Positions 15,600-23,960 of a DNA stretch of 30,326 nt are shown here, piece by piece (within the stretch, counting starts at the first letter, position 1; every line of letters starts with the position of its first letter). The position numbers were made by a program, and so were the translations under genes. The notes beneath the pieces are model-generated. The model saw only the letters and a list, made by a program, of their open reading frames with translations. It was not told where the DNA came from and did not search any database. The DNA lies in contig DATKZS010000223.1 in the NCBI GenBank assembly GCA_035527835.1, positions 1 to 30,326 on the forward strand, in the 5' to 3' direction. This stretch comes from DATKZS01 sp035527835 [NCBI: bacterium]. GTDB lineage: Bacteria; RBG-13-61-14.

Positions 15600-17648
15600 T
15601 CACCGTGCCTTGATGGAGAACACCGTGTATTCCGCGGCGGTGAAAATTTTCGACTGCGGCACGATGCGGAGCGTGATCTTGTCCTTGCCCCGGGTCGCGG
15701 CGGGATCGAGGATGATGTCGTCCTCCGCGAAGATCTTCCATTTGTTGTTGCCGGTGTTGAACCAGGTGGCGGCGGGCCGGCCGTCCACCTCGACCGCCGC
15801 TTTCTGATCGTGCACGGACTGATCCAGGACGCGGCGGAGCATGACCGCGTCGGCGTCCGGGTCAATTCGGGCCGTGAACTCATAAGGCGCTTCATGCTCG
15901 GCCACGCTAAAGCCCACCCTGTCCGGCGAGTCAGGGGGCGGTTCCCGGCGATTGCCTCCGATGAACGTCCAGTAGAGCATCCACCAGATAGGTGGTACCC
16001 ACCACGGTCTCTTGATGGTCCCGATGTCCTGGCCGTTGAATTCGCCCTCAAAAAATCCATCACGTTTGCCCATCTTGACGGGACCCGGCCCGGCGAAGCC
16101 GTGCGCGGAGAGGTCTTCCTGATCGGCCATGTCCAGATAATCCGTCTGAAAAAGACTGGGCGCCGGCAGATGATAATAGAAGACCAGGCTGCGGTAGTGG
16201 CCGGGGACTTCGTTGAAACCGCCGTGCTGGATGGAGAAGCGCGCTTCGCTCCTAAAGGGGACGAACTCGGTGGGGTGGAAGCGGTACATGGTGATGTCGG
16301 AGAGAAGATTTCTATCCAGATAGGTCGTCAGGCGGAAGGTCGGCGCGCCGTGGATGGGGCAGGCAAAGGCCCGATCCAAAAAGTACCAGGAGCCGTTAAA
16401 GAACGTTTCGGTGGCGTCGCCGATGATGGCGGGCGAGCGGCTGCCGTCAACGTAGATGCGCTCGTCTCCTTCCAGGAAGTTCTCGGGGGTTTCCTCGACC
16501 GCGAGCACGCATCCGGCGATCTTGCCGCGGCCCATTACCTGCAGCATCAGATAGTCGCGGCCGGGGGTGAGGTCGTGCGACTCGCGGAACTGGGTGCGCA
16601 GGTATCCAGCGGAGGAGCCCAGGCCGGGGGTCGCCTGGTCGTCCGATTCGATTCTCACCCGGGCGATGGTCGTTTCTTCTTCATTTCTGTTGGTAATGGC
16701 AATGCGCGCGCGTTTCGAAAAAGGCATGGGCAACCGCAGGAAGAAGAGTCCCTCCCGGTCCTGACCGACGATTACGCCTTTCATGTCCGCGTTCTTATCA
16801 ATCCTTCGCTTTCGCTTCGGATAGTCGGGGAAACGGTTCTCAATGGCAAAGAGCAGCGAGAGCGGACATTCGAGCGAAGGCTGTTCGTCGCTGTCCCACC
16901 AGGCCTTGAGCCAGAGTTTGCGGAGGACCGAATCCTTTTGCGGGACGGACATCCGGATGCATTTCACGGTCCCGGCCCGGTCGGAACGGAAGACATCGTG
17001 AGTTTCGCCCGGCTTGATATTCAGATTGTTCAGTTCATGAACGGCAGCCCCCGCGGGCTTCCAGGCCGTTTCCGGAAGAAATTGCCGTGGGGCGTCGCCC
17101 AAATCCCGGCCCTCGGTCCAGGCCGGCACTTTCGTCCCGGCCGGGTAGCAGTGGTACCAGTAATGCAGCCCGAACGACCCGGTCTTGCCGCCGTCCACCG
17201 TGACCTTGAGATGGTCCTGGAACGGCATGGGGACATAGGACAGGGTCGTGCCGGTTGATTCCTCCGCGGTCAAGGCCAGCGGATAGACATGGGGCGGCTT
17301 GCCGACGGATTCCTTCAAGGGCGTGCTGATCCGGGGAGAACTCTCGCGGTCGAAATAGTAGTTGACCTTGCCCAGCCGCTTGAGCTGGCGTCGCTCGACG
17401 AACCCGGGGTGGAGCATTTGATGGTTCTTCCAGAAGGCCGCGAAGTACTTGATGCAGGCCGGCCCGACCGCGTCGAGCAGGACCGTGGTCCGTTCGCCCT
17501 CGAGCCGGATGAACTCGGCCTTGTTGGTGAAGCCGTTGTCGTTCCCGCCCTTTTTGTCATGCGCCGAGATGTTGCGGCAGATGACCAGGTCGTGGAGCAC
17601 GGGGAACTGCTCCATGAAGTCGAAGGAGGAGAGGATGTCATGGTCCAT
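15600..17648 (-). CDS. Large DUF2961/GH172-like protein without signal peptide
   Basis: A 682-residue paralogue of the downstream lipoprotein, but it starts directly at the conserved domain (FDFMEQFPVLHDLVICRN) with no signal peptide, so it is probably cytoplasmic. Shared marks are CRNISAHDKKGGNDNG, GQDREGLFFLRLPMPF, LEGDERIYVDG, ATETFFNGSWYF at about residue 411, MYRFH, and IQHGGFNEV. As in its partner, the Asp of the canonical GTEDYF is Thr while the Glu is kept. The pair suggests the same bond is cut outside and inside the cell, or that one copy has changed specificity. ATG 17648 is preceded only by a weak AAGGAC. The gap upstream contains an inverted tandem repeat. A long antisense open frame over this gene is a by-product of base composition. 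Confidence 0.78.
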   Translation of the reverse strand: MDHDILSSFDFMEQFPVLHDLVICRNISAHDKKGGNDNGFTNKAEFIRLEGERTTVLLDAVGPACIKYFAAFWKNHQMLHPGFVERRQLKRLGKVNYYFDRESSPRISTPLKESVGKPPHVYPLALTAEESTGTTLSYVPMPFQDHLKVTVDGGKTGSFGLHYWYHCYPAGTKVPAWTEGRDLGDAPRQFLPETAWKPAGAAVHELNNLNIKPGETHDVFRSDRAGTVKCIRMSVPQKDSVLRKLWLKAWWDSDEQPSLECPLSLLFAIENRFPDYPKRKRRIDKNADMKGVIVGQDREGLFFLRLPMPFSKRARIAITNRNEEETTIARVRIESDDQATPGLGSSAGYLRTQFRESHDLTPGRDYLMLQVMGRGKIAGCVLAVEETPENFLEGDERIYVDGSRSPAIIGDATETFFNGSWYFLDRAFACPIHGAPTFRLTTYLDRNLLSDITMYRFHPTEFVPFRSEARFSIQHGGFNEVPGHYRSLVFYYHLPAPSLFQTDYLDMADQEDLSAHGFAGPGPVKMGKRDGFFEGEFNGQDIGTIKRPWWVPPIWWMLYWTFIGGNRREPPPDSPDRVGFSVAEHEAPYEFTARIDPDADAVMLRRVLDQSVHDQKAAVEVDGRPAATWFNTGNNKWKIFAEDDIILDPAATRGKDKITLRIVPQSKIFTAAEYTVFSIKAR

Positions 17649-17697
17649 GGCTGTTGTCCTTATTGACAGGTCCGTAAATGGTAAAAAATTCTTTCTC

Positions 17698-17788
17698 GCC
17701 GCAGATGAACGCAGATGAACGCAGATTGATCCGGAAAGAGATTTTATTTATCTGCGTTCATCTGCGTTCATCTGCGTTCATCTGCGGC
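17698..17788. repeat. Inverted tandem 10-mer repeat (GCAGATGAAC)
   Basis: The left arm has GCAGATGAAC repeated two and a half times (17701-17726). The right arm has the complement ATCTGCGTTC three times plus a partial unit (17750-17788). An AT-rich spacer separates them, so the transcript could fold into a long hairpin. It sits between two GH172 genes of the leftward set. No spacers of the CRISPR type and no coding potential are seen. Confidence 0.85.
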
Positions 17789-17829
17789 AAAATTCTTCCT
17801 TCCCCTTCGTTGACGGAAGCCCGGATGGA

Positions 17830-18930
17830 TTACCCGGTCTGCTTGTAATAGAACGCCAGGCTCTCCATTTTGCAGTCCACGTTGTCGAACTCGCCGTGGG
17901 TCATGGTCATGCGGATGCGGGAGTTCCACGGATACGGGTCGGCCTCGTGGAAGCGGTACTGGCTCACCACCCCGCTCCACATCGAACGCACCGGGCAGCC
18001 GTGGTAGAGCGCCGCGAACGGGCCGCTGATGTAGTACCAGCCCGACAGAAAATAGTCCTCCACCCCGGTGCACTCGATGGATTGCGGGCCCTGCGGCGAG
18101 CCGAGCGGTTTGGCGATCATGGCCGGGCCCTGGTCCCCGACCTCATCGTCAACGTAAACCTTCAGGTTCCCCTCCAGGTAGGGAAAGGCCAGGAACGGCA
18201 GCTTGATGCGCGACTTCAGCGGATGGTTGGGATAAAAAGCGAGGGTCATCCCGGCGAAATGGCCCGGCCCCGCGTTCTCCTCCAGGACCAGGTGCGGGTC
18301 ATTGGGAATCATGGATTCGCTGATGTCCCTGGATCCACGGAAGTCGCGCTCGTGGTACTGCGCGTGCAGACAGCCGGCGTCCGGGGGAAGCTCCGGGGCC
18401 TGCATATACGAGATGGCGCCGTAAAAGAGCTGGATGTCCCGCTTCGAGTGGCGGTTCTCCATGACCACGCGGCAGGAGCGCTTGAAGGGCATGGGCAGGT
18501 AGCAGTAGTAGCCGCCGGAGGTCATGCCGACGAACTTGCTCGAGAAGCTCACGTACCTGGTGGTCCCGTTGCCGAAGAAGTGGCCGATGGGCGCGGACAC
18601 CGCGGGCGTTTTTTCGCCGTCATAGTAGATGTTGATCCACAGGTATTTGTGCGCGGGCACGCGCTTCCTGCGCACGGCCTCGATCATGCGTCCGGCCACG
18701 GTAATCCAGATCGCGGTCACGCACCCTGGTCCCTCCATCAGCGGGAACTCCCAGGAGCTTTGCGCCGGGATCGGCTTGAAGTCCCAGTGGCCCACGTCCT
18801 TGAAGTATTCGTGGGACCCGATGCGCATTTGCTCGTGAGTGTGGGTCGTGACCTGCCGGGCCTTGAGTCCAGGGCGGACCGCTGCCATGGCGGCCACCGG
18901 GCCGAGCCGGCTGGAAATGGTGTCGTTCAT
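17830..18930 (-). CDS. DUF2961/GH172 family glycosidase
   Basis: A 366-residue protein of ordinary length for DUF2961/GH172. It has GPGCVTAIWITVAG and IYYDGEKTPAVSAPIGHFFG near the N-terminal half, LPMPFKRSCRVVMEN, LEGNLKVYVDDE, the canonical active-site motif TGVEDYFLSGWYY (about residues 286-298), YRFHEADP, and MTHGEFDNV. Characterised relatives cleave alpha-fructofuranosides or alpha-D-arabinofuranosides through a double jelly-roll fold, usually as trimers. There is no signal peptide, so it is probably cytoplasmic. ATG 18930 is chosen because GAGGAG lies 7 nt upstream; the frame extends further only through a palindromic repeat. It follows the corrinoid protein gene and heads a run of three GH172-type genes, which links furanoside cleavage to the corrinoid system by position. 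Confidence 0.87.
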   Translation of the reverse strand: MNDTISSRLGPVAAMAAVRPGLKARQVTTHTHEQMRIGSHEYFKDVGHWDFKPIPAQSSWEFPLMEGPGCVTAIWITVAGRMIEAVRRKRVPAHKYLWINIYYDGEKTPAVSAPIGHFFGNGTTRYVSFSSKFVGMTSGGYYCYLPMPFKRSCRVVMENRHSKRDIQLFYGAISYMQAPELPPDAGCLHAQYHERDFRGSRDISESMIPNDPHLVLEENAGPGHFAGMTLAFYPNHPLKSRIKLPFLAFPYLEGNLKVYVDDEVGDQGPAMIAKPLGSPQGPQSIECTGVEDYFLSGWYYISGPFAALYHGCPVRSMWSGVVSQYRFHEADPYPWNSRIRMTMTHGEFDNVDCKMESLAFYYKQTG

Positions 18931-18965
18931 GGTTCGCTCCTCATCAGGCGATGATGGAAATATGA

Positions 18966-19023
18966 GGTGGGGGTTACACTCTTGTCCCCCATCCGCTTGG
19001 CCGACAGGAGTGTCGGCCCCACC
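18966..19023. repeat. 58-bp cruciform repeat, intergenic copy
   Basis: This is the reverse-oriented sister of the repeat at 761-819. Perfect outer arms GGTGGGG (18966-18972) and CCCCACC (19017-19023) enclose the hairpin CCGACA-GGAG-TGTCGG and a decayed form of the second hairpin (ACACTCTTGTCCCC). It lies between the stop of the corrinoid gene and the ribosome site of the GH172 gene, where a hairpin could influence mRNA processing. Confidence 0.85.
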
Positions 19024-19028
19024 ATGTC

Positions 19029-19661
19029 TCATGCCTCGCCGGTAACCACGAGGCGGGCGAAGTTGCGGCCCGCGGTGGGATCGGGACCGTAAAAGTCCGC
19101 GCCCACCTCGTCGCAGAACTCCTGGCGGAGGGGAGCGCCGCCGATCATGATCTTGACCTGGCCGCGGATGCCCGCTTCCTCGATGGCCTTGACCGTGTCC
19201 TTCATCGCCAGCATGGTGGTGGTGAGCAGCGCGGAGAGGCCCACCACCTGCGGCTTGTGCTCCTTGATGGCGTCCACGAACTTGGCCGGCGCCACGTCGG
19301 TGCCCAGGTCAATGACCTCGAAGCCCGCGCCCTCCAGCGCCATCACCACCAGGTTCTTGCCGATGTCGTGCAGGTCGCCCTTGACCGTGCCGATGATTAC
19401 CTTGCCGATGGGCTCGATCCCGGACGCGACCAGGCGGGGCTTCAGCACGGAAAGCCCCTGCTGCATGGCCCGCGCCGCCACCAGCATCTCCGGCACGAAG
19501 TACTCGCCCTTCGAGAACAGGTCTCCCACCTCGTCCATGGCCGGGATCATGGCCTCCTGCAACATGGTCCCCGGATCGGCCCCGGCGTCGAGGAGCTTTT
19601 TCACCTGCTCCACCGTCTCCTTGGCCCTGCCTTTCAAAATCATCTCCTTCAATCTTTCCAT
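19029..19661 (-). CDS. Corrinoid (B12-binding) methyl-carrier protein
   Basis: A 210-residue protein of the MtaC/MtbC family. The N-terminal helical cap domain (about residues 1-85, with AMIPAMDEVGDLFSKGEYFVPEMLVAARAM split over two helices) resembles the methionine-synthase cap. The Rossmann-like B12 domain follows, with the lower-ligand motif GDLHDIGKN (about 94-102), the Ser/Leu stretch GLSALLTTT, and IGGAPL. Such proteins accept a methyl group from a substrate on cobalt and hand it to a second methyltransferase. It is the only corrinoid protein in the window, while four URO-D-fold proteins are encoded upstream. The ribosome site AAGGAG lies 7 nt before ATG 19661. No reductive activase of the RamA type is visible here, so it would have to be encoded elsewhere. 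Confidence 0.92.
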   Translation of the reverse strand: MERLKEMILKGRAKETVEQVKKLLDAGADPGTMLQEAMIPAMDEVGDLFSKGEYFVPEMLVAARAMQQGLSVLKPRLVASGIEPIGKVIIGTVKGDLHDIGKNLVVMALEGAGFEVIDLGTDVAPAKFVDAIKEHKPQVVGLSALLTTTMLAMKDTVKAIEEAGIRGQVKIMIGGAPLRQEFCDEVGADFYGPDPTAGRNFARLVVTGEA

Positions 19662-19710
19662 AACTGCTCTCCTTTTTTTATTCGCCCGCTATCCGCGCGC
19701 GGGCCTGGAT

Positions 19711-20865
19711 TCAGTAGTCGCGGCCGAAATGTTCGCGGTTCCACTTATGGCCCTCGTCAATCATGGCCAGGTAATTGCCGAGCGGCACGTAGTTGGCCAC
19801 GGAATTGCCCGTTCCCAGGACATAGCGGCCTTTGGTGGCGCAGAGATCCAGGACCTGGCGGGTGCGGGCCCGCACTTCATCCTCGGAGCCTTTGGCCATC
19901 AGGTTCATGTCCACTCCGCCGATGATGCCGATGCGGTCGCCCCATTTGGCGTGGACCTCTTCCACCGGCATGATCTTGTCCTCGTAGCTGTGCTTGGCGT
20001 CCACCCCCATGGCGATGATGTCGTCCATGACCGCGTACATGTTGCCGCAGGTATGGAGCACGAACACGCCGCCCGCTTTATGGGTGATGTCCACGATCTG
20101 CCTGGTGCGGGGCAGGAACTTCTCGCGGAGCACGCGGGGCGAGACAAAGGTCCCGGAGTAGAAGCCGAGGTCGTCGCCCATGAAGATGCCGCCGACGTTG
20201 GGCTCGGTCATGATGTCTTCCACCACCGCGGCGATCAGGGACGTGACCTTTTCAATCACGGCGTCCACCAGGTCCGGCTGGTCGGCCAGGGCGTAGGAAA
20301 AGGGGACCAGGCCCATGAGCCAGGTGGTCCACTCGAACACTCCGCCCGGGATCACCATCACCTTCATGCCGTCCGGCACGCGCTTGGCCATGGTCCGCGA
20401 CATGGCGTTGACGGCCTTGATGTCGCGAGGCCAGCGGAAGCGCTTGAAGTCGTCCCAGCTCATGATGGGGCCGCGGTTGTCGTTGAGCCATCCCCTCTTG
20501 CCGTCCTTGACCTCGGAGGAGGTGTTGTCGGTGACCTGGAAAGCGAAGCCCTTGAACGGGATGATGCTGTACGACCAGCAATAGTCCCATCCGGCCAGGC
20601 AGCAGAACCTGATGGTCTGTCCCACGAACTTATAGCCCCACCACAGGTCCTTCATGGTGATCTTCTGGTCCGGGTCCTCCGCCAGCGAGATGTAATCCAG
20701 CACCGGCTCCTGGAGCAGATGGCTCACCGTCTCGAAGTCGGCGAAGATGTCGCCCACCGTCACCGGCCCCGGCTCATTGCCGAGCAGCGATCGGCGGAAC
20801 CGCTCGAAGTCCGGCTGGCGGTCCCCCGGCGCCTTCATCTTCAACAACGCTCTCCAGATGTCCAT
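19711..20865 (-). CDS. URO-D-fold (MtaA/MtbA-like) methyltransferase A
   Basis: A 384-residue protein of the uroporphyrinogen-decarboxylase superfamily, whose MtaA/MtbA branch moves methyl groups between corrinoid proteins and acceptors. The zinc motif HTCG is present at about residues 269-272. The third zinc ligand, a Cys in MtaA, is not found at the expected place, which reads LGTGNSVANYVP. It lies directly before the corrinoid gene, so the two are very probably partners. ATG 20865 overlaps the stop of the regulator gene (TGATG), with GGAG six bases upstream; GTG 20868 is an alternative. Whether it demethylates a substrate or transfers the methyl group onward cannot be told from sequence. 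It is the most diverged of the four family members here. Confidence 0.85.
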   Translation of the reverse strand: MDIWRALLKMKAPGDRQPDFERFRRSLLGNEPGPVTVGDIFADFETVSHLLQEPVLDYISLAEDPDQKITMKDLWWGYKFVGQTIRFCCLAGWDYCWSYSIIPFKGFAFQVTDNTSSEVKDGKRGWLNDNRGPIMSWDDFKRFRWPRDIKAVNAMSRTMAKRVPDGMKVMVIPGGVFEWTTWLMGLVPFSYALADQPDLVDAVIEKVTSLIAAVVEDIMTEPNVGGIFMGDDLGFYSGTFVSPRVLREKFLPRTRQIVDITHKAGGVFVLHTCGNMYAVMDDIIAMGVDAKHSYEDKIMPVEEVHAKWGDRIGIIGGVDMNLMAKGSEDEVRARTRQVLDLCATKGRYVLGTGNSVANYVPLGNYLAMIDEGHKWNREHFGRDY

Positions 20866-21644
20866 CACTTGCTCCGGTTCCGGCCCATGTTCTGGACGAT
20901 GCGCACGAACATGTTTCTGACGTCCGGCTTGGAGGACTCGACCAGGGTCTTGATCCTCTCTACGTCATGGGCGCACACGGCCTGGATCAGGCCGCGGTTG
21001 ATCTCATGATATTTTTGCAGAGGGAAGGGCGGCTCCTTGACGATCCCGAGGGCCAGGAGCTTGCGGGAGAGCCTCACCTCCGAGTTATAGGTCATCTGCA
21101 GGATGAGGTCTCCGCCGATGCGGAGCAGCTCGCGGTAGAGTTGGAACTCGTTCTCGTAGAATTCCGTGATCGGGGTCTGGTCGGTCTGGCGTTCGAGGAT
21201 GGCCATCAGCAACGGCTCATCGGCGGCGGTGGCGTTTTTGGAGGCCGCGATCATGATCTGCTGGCATTCCCAGATCCCGTTCTCGGTCATGGTTTCGAGG
21301 AGCTGGAGGCTGATCACGGCCTCGGGGCTCTCGAAGAAGAGGTCGGGCAGGACCTCGATGCCCACGCTGGTCCGGAAGTCCTTGACCGCGTTGCTGCGTC
21401 CCTGCACGATCTCGATCCATCCCTCCTGCGCGAGCAGGAGCAGGGCCTTGCGCAGGGTGCTCCGCGAGATGCCGAAGCGCTCGGCCAGCTCGCGCTCCGG
21501 CGGCAGCTTGTCACCCGGCTGGTACACTCCCGTGAAGATTTCCTTCCGGAGCACCGCGATCACCTGGTCGGTGAGCGATACCCTGTGGACCTCGCTCCCC
21601 ACCGCGCCCGTTGTTTGCTCACATCCGCTTTTTTCCTTGAGCAT
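20865..21644 (-). CDS. GntR-family (FadR-type) transcriptional regulator
   Basis: A 259-residue regulator. The N-terminal winged helix-turn-helix (about residues 22-90) contains YQPGDKLPPERELAERFGIS, RSTLRKALLLLAQEGWIEIVQGR, the classic GntR pattern. The helical C-terminal part fits the FadR/FCD type, which usually binds small acids or sugar acids. It is encoded inside the gene set, so it may control it; the 31-bp palindrome at 28475-28505 is the obvious candidate site, though binding is not shown. The ribosome site AAGGAG lies before ATG 21644 and is derived from the tail of a decayed upstream gene. It overlaps the following methyltransferase gene, so the two are made together. Confidence 0.88.
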   Translation of the reverse strand: MLKEKSGCEQTTGAVGSEVHRVSLTDQVIAVLRKEIFTGVYQPGDKLPPERELAERFGISRSTLRKALLLLAQEGWIEIVQGRSNAVKDFRTSVGIEVLPDLFFESPEAVISLQLLETMTENGIWECQQIMIAASKNATAADEPLLMAILERQTDQTPITEFYENEFQLYRELLRIGGDLILQMTYNSEVRLSRKLLALGIVKEPPFPLQKYHEINRGLIQAVCAHDVERIKTLVESSKPDVRNMFVRIVQNMGRNRSK

Positions 21645-21647
21645 GGT

Positions 21648-21767
21648 TTACTCCTTTTCCAGGTTCGTCCAGCGGACGATGCCCCGGCCCTTTGTTCACC
21701 TCCAGCGTGAGCTTTGCTCCCCGCCCTTCCACGCGCCCCAGGATCCTGTATGGACGTCTCACGCCTT
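21648..21767 (-). pseudogene. Remnant of a third CrtC/AttH-like gene (3' end)
   Basis: Between the CrtC/AttH-like gene and the regulator, one frame reads YRILGRVEGRGAKLTLEV, resembling HYQLRAEGGGATLTAEV of the intact paralogues. A second frame then reads GRGIVRWTNLEKE-stop, matching their conserved ends GRGVVRWMALEEK and GRGIGRWMHLEEK. About 50 residues between the two parts are missing and the frame is shifted. It is therefore a deleted leftover. Its last codons form the ribosome site of the regulator gene. Confidence 0.7.
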
Positions 21768-22805
21768 TTATTTCTCTTCCAACGCCATCCACCGCACCAC
21801 GCCGCGGCCGGAGTACGTTTCCCGCCGGCCTTCCCGCGTGACCGCGATGGAATAATCTCCCAGCCAGTCGTAGACCCATCCGTTCTTGGTCATGGTCTTG
21901 GCGATGGTCCGCACCACCGCGGGCAGGTTGCTGAACAGGTCCTCCTTGAGCAGCAATTCGCCCGCGCGCGCCTCCGCCGTCAGCTGTACTCCCCCGGCCT
22001 CGGCCGCCAGCGCGTAATGTTTCGGATACCGGAAGGCGACCTTTTGCTCCTCCACCCAGTCGTCCCACTTGAGTTCGTAAGCGGTGGAGGTGAACGCGCC
22101 CGCCCGGTCCATGAACGTGAGCCGCTGCACCAGGGTCTCGCCGAACTGCGGCTGCGCGTTGTACTCGGTGAGCATGAGCGCGTGGTCCTCGCCCAGGAAC
22201 CAGAAGAACCTCCACCGCGGCGGCGTGTGCATGATCGAGAGCACCTGGTTGTCGAGGCTCATGTTGCCCAGGCCGTCAAGGCGGTACTCCTTGCCTTCCA
22301 CCACCGCCTCCACGTGGACCCGGGCCCAGGGGATGGGGAGCTTGTAACAGGCGAAGCTCTTGCCGTCCGGATACCTGACCATGCCGTCGCCCCAGGCGCA
22401 GCCCGCCGCCAGCGGGTCGTAGGTGATCCGGGCCTTGACCCTGCCGAGCTCCAGCTCCAGGTGATACTTGTCACCCTCGAGCCACATCCGGTTCGGGCCG
22501 ATGGCGGCCCCGAACCCCTCGTCTTGCCACGTCACTTTCTTGTTCTTATAGGTCTCCTGCTCCCGCATGATTTTCGCCCCCGGCCGGGCCAGGACAAAGA
22601 GCACGGACGCCTCGTTGTTGTTGAACCCGATGAGCACGGTCATCATCGTCCCGTCCGGGAAACTCAGGTGGTGGTAGTAATCCTCGGACCAGGAGGCGTT
22701 CTTTATCTGCTCGTGGCGGAAAAGCGCGGGGTCCACGCCGCCCTTGAAAGGCCCGGGGCCGTTGACCTGGGTCGGAAAAATGCTCCATTCGCCGGCGCTG
22801 GTCAT
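21768..22805 (-). CDS. CrtC/AttH-like beta-barrel protein, copy 1
   Basis: A 345-residue beta-rich protein without signal peptide. Motifs shared with the second copy are VNGPxxF, YYHHLSFPDGTMMTV, GPNRMWLEGDKY, LPIPWARVHVEAV, NMSLDNQV, WFLGED and a GRGVVRWMALEEK end. The overall pattern recalls the CrtC/AttH/Svf1 lipocalin-like superfamily, in which CrtC hydrates carotenoids; I hold this assignment only loosely, and the true role is unknown. ATG 22805 overlaps the stop of the preceding URO-D gene (ATGA) and has AGGAG upstream, so the two are translationally coupled. The same pairing is repeated next door, which implies the two proteins act on one substrate or pathway. This copy is presumably cytoplasmic. 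Confidence 0.6.
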   Translation of the reverse strand: MTSAGEWSIFPTQVNGPGPFKGGVDPALFRHEQIKNASWSEDYYHHLSFPDGTMMTVLIGFNNNEASVLFVLARPGAKIMREQETYKNKKVTWQDEGFGAAIGPNRMWLEGDKYHLELELGRVKARITYDPLAAGCAWGDGMVRYPDGKSFACYKLPIPWARVHVEAVVEGKEYRLDGLGNMSLDNQVLSIMHTPPRWRFFWFLGEDHALMLTEYNAQPQFGETLVQRLTFMDRAGAFTSTAYELKWDDWVEEQKVAFRYPKHYALAAEAGGVQLTAEARAGELLLKEDLFSNLPAVVRTIAKTMTKNGWVYDWLGDYSIAVTREGRRETYSGRGVVRWMALEEK

Positions 22806-23926
22806 GCGTGCTCCTGGTTCCATTGCCTGGTCTCATCCACCATGGCCAGGTAGTTTTCCATCTTGCAGAAGTTGGTGACCGAGTTTCCCGAGCCCATGCA
22901 GAACCCTCCATCGGGCGCGCAGGTTTCCAGGATCTGCCGGGCCCTTTTCCGCACCTCGGCCTCGGTGCCCCGCGCCATCAGGTCAACGTCGAGCCCGCCG
23001 ATGATGGAAATGCGGCCGCCGTATTTAAAGTACGTTTCCTCGACCGGCTCGATGTTGTCCTGGAAGCTGTGCTTGGCGTCTATGCCCACGACCTCGATCA
23101 GGTCCTCCATCAGGGGGTCTATCTGGCCGCAGGCGTGGAGCAGGAAGGGCTTGCCGTGCTTATGGCAGGCTTGGGCGATGCGCTGGTGGCGGGGGATGAC
23201 CCACTCGCGCAGGAGCTTGGGCGAGATCATGGTCTGGGTGTTGAAGGCCATGTCGTCGGCGTAAAAGATGGCGCCGGTCGCGGGATGGGCCGCGGCCTTG
23301 TCCACCAGATTCACGGTCAGCACCGTGAGCCGCTCCAGGATGTCCTGGACCAGGTCCGGCTGGTCCACCGTGGCCACGGCCATGCCCTCGAAACCCATCA
23401 ATGCCCGCAGGTTCTCGAAAATGCCGACGATCAGGGCCATGACCTTGGACCCCGGCGGCAGCCGAGGCGCGGCGTATTGGATGGGCAGAATGTTGACCGT
23501 GTTGACGTGAGGCCAGGGGTAGGCATCGAACTCCTCGCGGTTATTGATGAGGCCGTCATGCTCCCCCTGCCACGCGCGCATTTTGCCGCCTTGTTGAGGG
23601 TTGGCCTGGATTTGCATGGGAGTAGTGGGGATAGACACGATCGGGAGCATGGTCACGTAGTCGTAGTTGGTGGCCTCGGAAAAGGCAATGGACAGGTCCA
23701 TTAATTGAATCCCGAGCTTGGCTATCTCGATGGTTAGCCCGCCGACCACGTTCCAGACCTGGGGCAGCTTTTCCAGGGGGAAATTATTGCCGCTGAGCTC
23801 GATCATATGCTCGGGGTCCACCTCGAATTCAAGCAGCGGCACCGGGCCTTGCTTGGTCTCACGCATCAGGACCTGGCGCATGTGCTCAAAGTCCGGACGG
23901 TCTTGAAACGGCGTCCTGAATGTCAT
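22802..23926 (-). CDS. URO-D-fold methyltransferase B
   Basis: A 374-residue URO-D superfamily protein. It begins MTFRTPFQDRPDFEHMRQ and has HACGQ at about residues 260-264 (His-X-Cys zinc pair), NIEPVEE, IIGGLDVDLMARGT, and a C-terminal GSGNSVTNFCKMENYLAM. The usual third zinc Cys of MtaA/MtbA is replaced by a GSGNS stretch, though a Cys follows seven residues later. It is closely related to the gene at 27122-28243. AGGAGG lies directly upstream of ATG 23926, the chosen start. The stop overlaps the start of a CrtC/AttH-like gene. By family it would handle methyl transfer with a corrinoid protein; the substrate is unknown. Confidence 0.82.
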   Translation of the reverse strand: MTFRTPFQDRPDFEHMRQVLMRETKQGPVPLLEFEVDPEHMIELSGNNFPLEKLPQVWNVVGGLTIEIAKLGIQLMDLSIAFSEATNYDYVTMLPIVSIPTTPMQIQANPQQGGKMRAWQGEHDGLINNREEFDAYPWPHVNTVNILPIQYAAPRLPPGSKVMALIVGIFENLRALMGFEGMAVATVDQPDLVQDILERLTVLTVNLVDKAAAHPATGAIFYADDMAFNTQTMISPKLLREWVIPRHQRIAQACHKHGKPFLLHACGQIDPLMEDLIEVVGIDAKHSFQDNIEPVEETYFKYGGRISIIGGLDVDLMARGTEAEVRKRARQILETCAPDGGFCMGSGNSVTNFCKMENYLAMVDETRQWNQEHA

Positions 23927-23960
23927 GCCGACCCCTCCTTTTCCTTCGGGCCCATCCGGC

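Noticed and set aside
14958-17258. Plus-strand open frame of 766 codons antisense to the large GH172 genes
   Set aside because: It lies opposite two genes with clear family motifs and shows low-complexity, domain-free sequence. Long antisense frames are expected from this GC-rich codon use.
17698-17788. CRISPR array
   Set aside because: The 10-bp units are directly adjacent without spacers and the two halves are inverted, so this is an inverted tandem repeat.
18931-19032. N-terminal extension of the GH172 protein to position 19032
   Set aside because: The extension is translated from the cruciform repeat. GAGGAG before ATG 18930 and the family start both support the shorter form.
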